DNA from: UBA4416 sp020846025
GTDB lineage: Bacteria; Bacteroidota; Bacteroidia; B-17B0; Aurantibacillaceae
Direction: 5' to 3'
DNA length: 15,166 bases
Assembly: GCA_963169295.1 (NCBI GenBank)
Contig: CAUJDD010000070.1
Location: 1 to 15,166, forward strand
Under the pieces are notes generated by a model. It worked only from the letters and a program-made list of their open reading frames with translations, did not search any database and was not told where the DNA came from. Positions 1 through 5,649 of the stretch are shown here, one piece after another. How positions within the stretch are numbered: position 1 is the first letter of the stretch; each line of letters begins with the position of its first letter. The translations under genes and the position numbers were made by a program.

Positions 1-242
1 GAGCAGCAGCAGCAGATTTGTGTTACTTGGCTTGTGGTAGAGTAGATGCTTTTTTTGAATATAACCTTAATGCTTGGGACGTAGCTGCTGGAGCATTAAT
101 TGTAAAAGAAGCTGGAGGATACATTAATGATTTTAAATTACAAAACAATTGGTTGTTTGGTAAAGAAATTATTGCTTCCAATGATTTATTGAAAGTTGAA
201 TTTGGGAGTTTAATACAAGAAAAATTTAAGTTGAATTCTTAA
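1..242 (+). CDS. Inositol monophosphatase family protein, C-terminal part
   Basis: This is the 3' end of a gene that begins before the window; the frame is open from base 3. About 79 residues remain of a family usually about 260 long. The fragment starts AAAADLCYLACGRVDAFFE, the region following the catalytic core in inositol monophosphatases (SuhB/CysQ superfamily). It continues with NAWDVAAGALIVKEAGG, the conserved WDxAAG motif whose Asp binds the second metal ion. These are Mg-dependent sugar or inositol phosphatases of the cytoplasm. Exact substrate (inositol-1-phosphate, 3'-phosphoadenosine phosphate or another) cannot be decided from the C-terminus. The TAA stop overlaps the stop of the convergent downstream gene inside the tetramer TTAA (239-242). 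The family call is firm; the specific enzyme is not assigned. Confidence 0.9.
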   Translation, partial: AAAADLCYLACGRVDAFFEYNLNAWDVAAGALIVKEAGGYINDFKLQNNWLFGKEIIASNDLLKVEFGSLIQEKFKLNS

Positions 243-1198
243 AACTTAGAACGAAGTTTACTCTTTTTACGTTTAGGAGGGAAATATCTGCCTACTGTTA
301 TTTGAATTGACATATAAGCATCTTTTTCTTTGTCGCCCCTTTGAGCACCTGTTCCATCACCATTATTAGCTGTAGCATTAGGAATATGACCCAAACTCGG
401 ATCTGCTAATAACACTGAGGTTGCTCCATAAGTTGAAGCTTGTAAATTTCTATCCGGATAATAACTTCCGTGTACATCATCAATATAATCTGTAAATGTT
501 TTACGGTAACTTAACTCCAATCCTATGTTCCAGTATCTATTTAAATTACAACGCCAAGCAATTCCCATGGGAATACTAAGCGATATTCGACGGTACTGTT
601 TAGGCCCACCAGGTAATCCTTGACCTTCAGTATGCAACCTATGTAATTTTTCCCATCTACCAGTTACTGGGTTTCTGCCTTTTGGATTAAAATAAAATCC
701 ACCAACACCCACAAAAATCATAAATTCATTTGCTTTAGTGGACATACGTCGTTTTCTTGTGTTTTTAAGATTATATCTATGTCCTACTTGATTTGTAAAA
801 AAACAATACTCTGCCCTTACCGCTAATTCAAAAATATTCGATTTAAAATTTAAGTTACGATTATTCCTAAATTGTTCTTGTGTTAATTTATCATCACCAG
901 AAACTAATAAATAATTAAACCCGGCATGTAATCCAAAATTTTTGGCAAATTTATAACGATAAGCCGCACTAGCAGCAGGACGTGTTAATACAAACTCAAT
1001 ATCTACAGGACTAAAATCGGTACCTACTTTATTTAAACCTCCTAAATCTCCTAAAAATTGACTAGCGCCTACCGATAAAATGGCTTCCTGTCTGTATTTT
1101 TTCCAATCGTCTTTTCTAGCAAATCCACCTTGAGAAAACAAAGCAGGAGCATAAATAAAAGAAACAAAAATGAAAAATATAAATATTTTAAAATTCAT
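239..1198 (-). CDS. Outer-membrane beta-barrel protein (DUF6089/PorG-like), copy 1
   Basis: A 319-residue protein if it starts at the ATG at 1198. A TTG 18 nt upstream would also be open, but it would put six extra residues before the signal peptide, so ATG is preferred. Residues 1-23 form a signal peptide (MNFKIFIFFIF..., ending ALFSQ). The mature part has alternating hydrophobic and aromatic stretches typical of beta strands, conserved patches GASQFLGDLGG (about 44-54), SGDDKLT, NRNLNFKSNI, HTEGQGLPGGPKQY and ELSYRKTFTDYIDDV, and a C-terminal Phe as in outer-membrane barrels. It is a close paralogue of the next gene. The fold and style resemble the Bacteroidota DUF6089 family, which from memory includes the type IX secretion component PorG; that link is inference. 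No exact TAnnTTTG promoter lies in the 119 bases upstream, so it may be co-transcribed with the upstream paralogue. Confidence 0.8.
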   Translation of the reverse strand: MNFKIFIFFIFVSFIYAPALFSQGGFARKDDWKKYRQEAILSVGASQFLGDLGGLNKVGTDFSPVDIEFVLTRPAASAAYRYKFAKNFGLHAGFNYLLVSGDDKLTQEQFRNNRNLNFKSNIFELAVRAEYCFFTNQVGHRYNLKNTRKRRMSTKANEFMIFVGVGGFYFNPKGRNPVTGRWEKLHRLHTEGQGLPGGPKQYRRISLSIPMGIAWRCNLNRYWNIGLELSYRKTFTDYIDDVHGSYYPDRNLQASTYGATSVLLADPSLGHIPNATANNGDGTGAQRGDKEKDAYMSIQITVGRYFPPKRKKSKLRSKF

Positions 1199-1317
1199 TA
1201 ATTGACTAAAATACAAAAACTATCTTTTTTATGTTAATAAAAGTCGCTAAAATAATAAAAAAATCAGTTAAATCATTTAAGTTTAACAACTTCACTAAAA
1301 AATAACCTAAAATTAAT

Positions 1318-2274
1318 TTAGAATTTAGATCTAAGTTTAGTTCTTCCACGCTTAGGTGGGAAGAAACGTCCAACAGTTATTTGGAAAGTCATGTAAGAAT
1401 CTTTGTCTTTATGACCTCTTACGGCACCTGTACCGTCAGCACTTGGAGAGGTTGCACCATGAACTAATCCTAAACTAGGATCAGCCATTTCAGCAGATTT
1501 TGTACCATAAGCACTTTCTAAGGCGGCTTTATCATAGTAGTTTCCACCTACATCGTCAATGTAATCTGTAAATGTTTTACGATAACTTAATTCAGCACCA
1601 ACTGACCAATACTTATCAACTATAACATGTACAGCTAATCCAATTGGGATACTTACAGATACACGTTTATATTGTTTTGGCCCACCAGGTAACCCTTGTC
1701 CTTCGGTATGTAAATTATATAACTTTACATATTTTCCAGAAGCATCCATTCCTTTTGGATTAAAATAAAATACACCAACTCCAACAAAACCAATTAATTC
1801 GGTAGTATAACGTTTCGCTGTTCTACCTAAAGATTTTTTAAGACTATACACTCCAGAACGTTTAAATGAAGAAATACCAAATTCGAGGCGGGTTGATAAT
1901 TCGTAGATATTTGATTTGAAATTCAAATTTCTATTTTGACGATAAGTTTCAGAGGTTAATTTGTCATCTCCAGAAACCGATAAAAAATTAAAACCAGAAT
2001 TTAAATTAATATTTTTTGTAAACTTATATCTAAACCCAACCTGAGCAGCCGCACGAGTTTTTGAGAATTCATAATCTACTGGGCTTAATCGTGTTCCAAT
2101 GGTATTTCTACCACCTAAATCCCCTAAAAATCCAGAAGCACCTACACCTACAATTAATTCTTTCCTGTACTTTTTCCATGCATTCGGTCTTGCGAATGAT
2201 TGGGCATTAATATGATTAAATGCCAATATTGAAAAGAAAAAAATGAAAATAATGTAATTTCTATGTTTGTTCAC
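1318..2274 (-). CDS. Outer-membrane beta-barrel protein (DUF6089/PorG-like), copy 2
   Basis: A 318-residue protein starting with GTG at 2274. No ATG, GTG or TTG in the signal-peptide region offers a later start, and an in-frame TAA lies upstream, so GTG is the only canonical choice. Residues 1-25 are a signal peptide (NYIIFIFFFSILAFNHINAQ core). Long blocks are identical to the neighbouring paralogue: NRNLNFKSNI, HTEGQGLPGGPKQY, ELSYRKTFTDYIDDV, and ITVGR(F/Y)FPPKR near the C-terminal KLRSKF. The variable segments (around residues 135-155 and 255-290) are probably surface loops. It is an outer-membrane protein of unknown function. The two genes lie head to tail 119 bp apart and are probably an old tandem duplication. 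A TATATTTG sequence overlaps the GTG. Confidence 0.8.
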   Translation of the reverse strand: MNKHRNYIIFIFFFSILAFNHINAQSFARPNAWKKYRKELIVGVGASGFLGDLGGRNTIGTRLSPVDYEFSKTRAAAQVGFRYKFTKNINLNSGFNFLSVSGDDKLTSETYRQNRNLNFKSNIYELSTRLEFGISSFKRSGVYSLKKSLGRTAKRYTTELIGFVGVGVFYFNPKGMDASGKYVKLYNLHTEGQGLPGGPKQYKRVSVSIPIGLAVHVIVDKYWSVGAELSYRKTFTDYIDDVGGNYYDKAALESAYGTKSAEMADPSLGLVHGATSPSADGTGAVRGHKDKDSYMTFQITVGRFFPPKRGRTKLRSKF

Positions 2275-2281
2275 AAATATA
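2274..2281 (-). promoter_or_regulatory. Possible -7 promoter element TATATTTG overlapping a GTG start
   Basis: The minus strand reads TATATTTG, an exact match to the Bacteroidota -7 consensus TAnnTTTG, with its last G forming the first base of the GTG start of the 1318-2274 gene. A TTTG lies upstream, but only 13 bases away, shorter than the usual 17-20. If used, transcription would begin inside or at the start codon, so this may be a chance match in AT-rich DNA. Confidence 0.3.
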
Positions 2282-2364
2282 AAGATAAGGGTTACAAAGG
2301 TTAAAAATATATATTTTTACTTAAAACATACAAATTTTAACTAAAAAAAATTAAGATTTAGATG

Positions 2365-3423
2365 TTAATTACCAAAATCCTCATTAATGTAATATAATTT
2401 ATAATATTTCATACCGCGTTCTTCATCGAAATTTTTTTCTAAATAATCATGTCGTCCATGTACGTAAATGTGGAAGTTTTTATCCAGTTTTATGACACTT
2501 TTCATAAACTTTTGATTTTTCTTTACGGCAGTTGGTGAAATCTCAAAATCATCAATGGCTGTTAAGTTTAGTTTGTCGTTGTAACTTTGTCGATAGTCTC
2601 TAAAAGCTTCTTGTAGTTCTTGTTGTGGTAAAATTTCGTTTTCAAATTCTTTTAAATTAAACCTATCTTTTTCTTTAAAAAAGCTAGTACTTTTATTTAG
2701 CATCATCATTTGGTCTTCTTTGCTCACATTATTGTTTTCTGTAAGTACTTCTTCACAAAAACCACGACAAGTATTTATAAAATTATTAGTGTGATAATAT
2801 CCATTTTCTTTTAATTCAGTATTTAAAAAATCATCTATCCAATAATAGGCACACTCGGCAATTTTATTATTGTTATCTACTATACTAATTTTGTAGCCTT
2901 TAGTAGTGTCTATGTTAAAAATGATACAGCCTTTATCTAATTTATTAATATTAATGCCATTGTCACACTCAATATCAAAATTATCCATGTGTTGAAATAC
3001 TTTTAAATAAGTGTCTTTATTTTCTGTTTTAAAAAAACCAACCGCATCGCAAATAACTCCATCAATATTACAATCCTTAAAATAACAACTATAAAATTCG
3101 CCTCCTTTTATTTTTGGGTGCATTGATTGATTATACAAATGCTCAGCAATTTTTTTACTGTTCTCAATTAATTTTTTGGGTGAGTTAAAAATTTCACTGA
3201 CATAGCTTTTTACATCGTGGTAGTGTAGGTCGTTTTTTGATTTAAATTGATAATAAATATCTGTCTTAAACGGTGAAGTAAGATATCTCATTACAGTATC
3301 TTTTAAAAAATCGTCTGTTATTTTTATTTCTTTTTCGCTAAGCGTAAGCTCTTCACCTAGTCCTTTATTTCCAACATAGTGAATGGCAAATTGTAATAAT
3401 TCTGTTCTTGTAAAATCAATCAT
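2365..3423 (-). CDS. Nucleoid-associated protein, NdpA/YejK (NA37) family
   Basis: A 352-residue protein starting at ATG 3423. The N-terminus (MIDFTRTELLQFAIHYVGNKG) and the central part, with LIENSKKIAEHLYNQSMHP followed by GVICDAVGFFKTENKDTYLKV, match the 37-kDa nucleoid-associated protein family, whose E. coli member is YejK/NdpA. Family members bind DNA and are found with the nucleoid; their precise role is poorly known. The length fits the family (about 335-350). There is no signal peptide or membrane segment, so it is cytoplasmic. It is separated from the upstream rplS by a strong terminator, so it needs its own promoter; no exact TAnnTTTG was found in the 80 bases upstream. Base composition is as AT-rich as that of its neighbours. 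Confidence 0.8.
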   Translation of the reverse strand: MIDFTRTELLQFAIHYVGNKGLGEELTLSEKEIKITDDFLKDTVMRYLTSPFKTDIYYQFKSKNDLHYHDVKSYVSEIFNSPKKLIENSKKIAEHLYNQSMHPKIKGGEFYSCYFKDCNIDGVICDAVGFFKTENKDTYLKVFQHMDNFDIECDNGININKLDKGCIIFNIDTTKGYKISIVDNNNKIAECAYYWIDDFLNTELKENGYYHTNNFINTCRGFCEEVLTENNNVSKEDQMMMLNKSTSFFKEKDRFNLKEFENEILPQQELQEAFRDYRQSYNDKLNLTAIDDFEISPTAVKKNQKFMKSVIKLDKNFHIYVHGRHDYLEKNFDEERGMKYYKLYYINEDFGN

Positions 3424-3508
3424 AATGGTAATATAAAGAAATAAATATACTTATTAAAATTTCGGGAAAATTAACAATGTATAAACAAATCAGTTTAATA
3501 TAAGCACA

Positions 3509-3542
3509 AAAAAAATCCTGCTAAATATTGCAGGATTTTTTT
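3509..3542 (-). terminator. Rho-independent terminator of rplS
   Basis: An A-tract and TCCTGC (to 3521) are followed by an 8-base loop (3522-3529), then GCAGGA and a T-tract (3530-3542). The stem has 6 strong pairs and extends through A-T pairs to about 13. It lies 20 bases past the rplS stop. On the minus strand it ends in an uninterrupted T run, as required for termination of rplS. It is symmetric and could also act on plus-strand transcripts, but no plus-strand gene enters it. Confidence 0.9.
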
Positions 3543-3561
3543 GATTAAAACGATTAATTTA

Positions 3562-3924
3562 TTAAGCTTCGTTTCTTTGTACCTTTTCTCGAATACGTGC
3601 AGCTTTACCTGTACGTGCTCGTAAATAATATAACTTAGCACGACGCACAATACCCACTTTATTTACTTCAATTTTATCTATAAATGGAGATGATAATGGA
3701 AAAATACGTTCAACACCAATACCATTTGAAATTTTACGAACTGTAAAAGAAGCCGTAGCTGGCTCATTTTTACGTTGCATTACAATTCCTTGAAATCTTT
3801 GTACACGCTCTTTATCACCTTCTTTAATTTTGTAGTGAACAGTTACTGTATCTCCTGCTTTAAACTTAGGATGATTTACATCTGCGCTCAACTGTTTTTT
3901 TACGTAATCTAATAATAAACTCAT
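3562..3924 (-). CDS. rplS: 50S ribosomal protein L19
   Basis: A 120-residue protein of normal L19 length, starting at ATG 3924. It contains the family hallmarks: FKAGDTVTVHYKI (about 21-33), RVQRFQGIVMQRKN (about 40-53), FTVRKISNGIGVERIFPL (about 60-77) and VRRAKLYYLRARTGKAARI (about 93-111). L19 sits at the interface of the large and small ribosomal subunits. Here it is a single-gene unit, with a matched -33/-7 promoter, a leader of about 70 nt carrying a hairpin, and a terminator just after the stop. It is not joined to rpsP, rimM or trmD, its partners in many other phyla. Confidence 0.98.
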   Translation of the reverse strand: MSLLLDYVKKQLSADVNHPKFKAGDTVTVHYKIKEGDKERVQRFQGIVMQRKNEPATASFTVRKISNGIGVERIFPLSSPFIDKIEVNKVGIVRRAKLYYLRARTGKAARIREKVQRNEA

Positions 3925-3961
3925 TGTTTCTTATTTTTAATAATTAATCTTGTTGGCATTC

Positions 3962-3976
3962 ATTGCACCGTGCAAT
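3962..3976 (-). promoter_or_regulatory. rplS: Hairpin in the rplS leader, candidate L19 autoregulatory element
   Basis: Within the roughly 70-nt untranslated leader of rplS the minus strand reads ATTGCA, loop CGG, TGCAAT: a perfect 6-bp stem closed by three bases. It lies about 38 nt before the ATG. Ribosomal-protein leaders are often binding sites for the protein they encode, and a predicted L19 leader class in Flavobacteria is recalled from the literature; whether this leader belongs to it cannot be checked here. The flanking GCC and GCC triplets cannot pair with one another, so any larger fold must use other bases. Confidence 0.45.
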
Positions 3977-3997
3977 CAGAGGCTAAAAAGTAGGAGG

Positions 3998-4026
3998 CAA
4001 ATTTAGTTCTTTTTTTTATCCTACAA
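3998..4026 (-). promoter_or_regulatory. rplS promoter, Bacteroidota type (TTG - 18 bp - TAnnTTTG)
   Basis: On the minus strand TTG (4026-4024, within TTTTTG) is followed by 18 bases and then TAAATTTG (4005-3998). Both elements and their spacing fit the Bacteroidota housekeeping promoter (-33 TTTG/TTG, -7 TAnnTTTG). Transcription should start near 3990-3994, giving a leader of about 70 nt before rplS. This is the best promoter in the window. Confidence 0.8.
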
Positions 4027-4081
4027 AAATTTTTAATCTTATTCAAAACATTATAAATCAATTAGTTAAGATTTTTTTAAT

Positions 4082-4549
4082 TTATTCTTTACTTTCTTCT
4101 TTCTCATATGAACTTTGATGTTCTTGATTTGTTTCATAAATTTCATCAATATCATCTTCAGTTTCTTTTAATTCATAATTCTTTTCTTGAGAAAGATTTA
4201 CATTAACAATAACAGGAGGAGGAGTTGTAGAGAATATCCATTTAGGACCATTCATAAAATAGTAACCTTGTCTCCAATTATCCCAATATAAATTATATTT
4301 TGGAAAAAATACCCATCTTCTATGAAATGTATGGGTTGGATGCCATATAGGGTGATACACTACAACTTTTGCAGGTCGATAAACACTTCGTTTTACAATT
4401 ACAGTTCGTTTTGGCCCTTGTTTATGTACCACGACCTTTTTAGTTGGTTGATTTACTCTTTTATGAGCATGCCCACGTTGAGCAAAAAGGAATGAACCTG
4501 TAAAGAATAATAGAAAAAGTGAATAAATGATTTTTTTACTTGACTTCAT
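4082..4549 (-). CDS. Small secreted protein of unknown function, basic core and acidic tail
   Basis: A 155-residue protein from ATG 4549. The family is not recognised. Residues 1-24 form a clear signal peptide (MKSSKKIIYSLFLLFFTGSFLFAQ), so it is exported to the periplasm or beyond. Residues 25-75 are very basic and rich in His, Lys, Arg and Val (KKVVVHKQGPKRTVIVKRSVYRPAKVVVYHP). Residues 76-112 are rich in Trp, Tyr and Phe (RRWVFFPKYNLYWDNWRQGYYFMNGPKWIF). A short PPPVIVNVN strand follows, and the last 36 residues are strongly acidic (Glu/Asp rich). The charge split could allow self-association or binding to polyanions, but that is inference. It stands alone between rplS and the thioesterase gene, with more than 120 bases on each side and no exact TAnnTTTG promoter. 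Confidence 0.65.
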   Translation of the reverse strand: MKSSKKIIYSLFLLFFTGSFLFAQRGHAHKRVNQPTKKVVVHKQGPKRTVIVKRSVYRPAKVVVYHPIWHPTHTFHRRWVFFPKYNLYWDNWRQGYYFMNGPKWIFSTTPPPVIVNVNLSQEKNYELKETEDDIDEIYETNQEHQSSYEKEESKE

Positions 4550-4675
4550 AATTTAAAAATTTATAATTAAACATATTATGGGGATGTTTGTTTGTTAGAA
4601 CCAAAAATTGTACAAAAGTTTAATTTAAAACGCTTTTTTATCCATAAAAATGTTAAAAATGAGGAACTTTCATGA

Positions 4676-5089
4676 TTAGTCCCATTTTTTTGAAGTTCTA
4701 TAAACTGTTCCTTTAAATAAGGCAACAATTTCTTGAGTTGATTGGTTATAAATTTTTATAGTATAAATACCTATTTTATTAGAACGTTTTTCCTCGGTAG
4801 CTTCAGCAATAATTACATCATGTTCTTTAAGCGACTCTGTATGTGATATGGAGGTTTCTACAGACACTGATTTCATTCCATGTGAGTTAGAAGCAAAGGC
4901 TAAGGCGCTATCAGCAAAAGAATAAGTAATACCACCATGTGCTATACCAAAACCATTCAGCATTTCTTTACGGATGGTCATTTTAAGTTTACAACTACCT
5001 AGTTCAGTTTCTAAAACTTGAATACCCAACCACTGACTAAAGTAATCGTTAAGCATCATTTTGTCAACTATTAGTTTTGATGAATTCAT
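4676..5089 (-). CDS. paaI: PaaI-like hotdog-fold acyl-CoA thioesterase
   Basis: A 137-residue protein from ATG 5089. A TTG six codons earlier is open but lies inside the upstream gene, and the ATG forms a TAATG overlap with that gene's stop, so ATG is chosen. It is a single hotdog domain with the PaaI signature: N45 (in KEMLNGFG), H51-G-G, and D60 in FADSALAFASN; the Asp is the expected catalytic residue. The tail has SNKIGIYTIKIYNQ and ALFKGTVYRTSKKW. PaaI enzymes hydrolyse hydroxyphenylacetyl-CoA and related aryl or acyl thioesters in the cytoplasm. No other phenylacetate genes are present here, so a general CoA-scavenging role is as likely. It is the third gene of an operon behind the adenosyltransferase, probably translationally coupled. 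Confidence 0.85.
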   Translation of the reverse strand: MNSSKLIVDKMMLNDYFSQWLGIQVLETELGSCKLKMTIRKEMLNGFGIAHGGITYSFADSALAFASNSHGMKSVSVETSISHTESLKEHDVIIAEATEEKRSNKIGIYTIKIYNQSTQEIVALFKGTVYRTSKKWD

Positions 5090-5643
5090 TATACTCTTGC
5101 TTTCCAAGGTGTTTCAGGAGCATTGAAGTCTTGTGTGAATTTTCGTGATAAAGTAAATAAATAATCTGATAATCGATTAAGGTATTTGTAAATGAGTTCG
5201 TTTACATCAGAGGATTCATTTAATTTCAATACACATCTTTCTGCTCTACGACAAACACAACGGGCAATATGGCAAAATGAAACTGTTGAATGTCCACCAG
5301 GTAAAACAAATGATTTCATTTCGGGTAGTTTTTCATTCATCGTATCAATTTCTTTTTCTAATAACACCACGTCTTCTTCAGAAATTTGTGGTAATTTCAT
5401 TTTATTCTTTACAGGGTCGGCAGCTAATAATGAACCCAATGTAAATAAGCGATCTTGAATTTCAATCAATATTTCTTTAGAGTGCACATCAATTTCTTGA
5501 TCTCGAATTAAACCAATAGTTGAGTTTAATTCATCAACTGTACCATATGCTTCGATTCGAATATCATACTTAGGAACACGAGTGCCTCCTATTAAAGAGG
5601 TTTGTCCTTTATCTCCTGTTTTGGTATAAATCTTAAAAGCCAT
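5089..5643 (-). CDS. pduO: PduO-type ATP:cob(I)alamin adenosyltransferase
   Basis: A 184-residue protein from ATG 5643. It has every signature of the PduO/MMAB family: the N-terminal TKTGDKGQTSL (7-17) that binds ATP phosphates, EAYGTVDELNS (31-41), FVLPGG (112-117), the RCVCRRAER helix (128-136) with RRAER binding ATP, and YLNRLSDYLF (154-163) at the corrin site. The enzyme transfers the 5'-deoxyadenosyl group of ATP to cob(I)alamin, making coenzyme B12 for mutases such as methylmalonyl-CoA mutase. The length is normal for a stand-alone enzyme. The gene starts 6 nt after the receptor gene stop and its stop overlaps the thioesterase ATG by one base (TAATG). The neighbouring TonB-dependent receptor raises, but does not prove, a corrinoid-uptake link. 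Confidence 0.95.
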   Translation of the reverse strand: MAFKIYTKTGDKGQTSLIGGTRVPKYDIRIEAYGTVDELNSTIGLIRDQEIDVHSKEILIEIQDRLFTLGSLLAADPVKNKMKLPQISEEDVVLLEKEIDTMNEKLPEMKSFVLPGGHSTVSFCHIARCVCRRAERCVLKLNESSDVNELIYKYLNRLSDYLFTLSRKFTQDFNAPETPWKARV

Positions 5644-5649
5644 TATGTT

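Noticed and set aside
3..14. GCA repeat as a microsatellite
   Set aside because: Four GCA codons encode the Ala run AAAA, which belongs to the conserved part of the inositol-phosphatase family.
4033..4077. AATCTTA/TAAGATT inverted repeat as terminator after the 4082 gene
   Set aside because: The arms are separated by about 25 bases, which is too long for an efficient terminator; it overlaps the rplS upstream region in AT-rich sequence.
4569..4589. AAACAT/ATGTTT hairpin as terminator of the receptor operon
   Set aside because: The stem is only six mostly A-T pairs with a nine-base loop and no following T-tract on the minus strand.
5192..5458. Plus-strand open frame of 88 codons
   Set aside because: It is antisense inside the PduO adenosyltransferase, whose motifs are complete; the encoded sequence is low-complexity and unlike any family.
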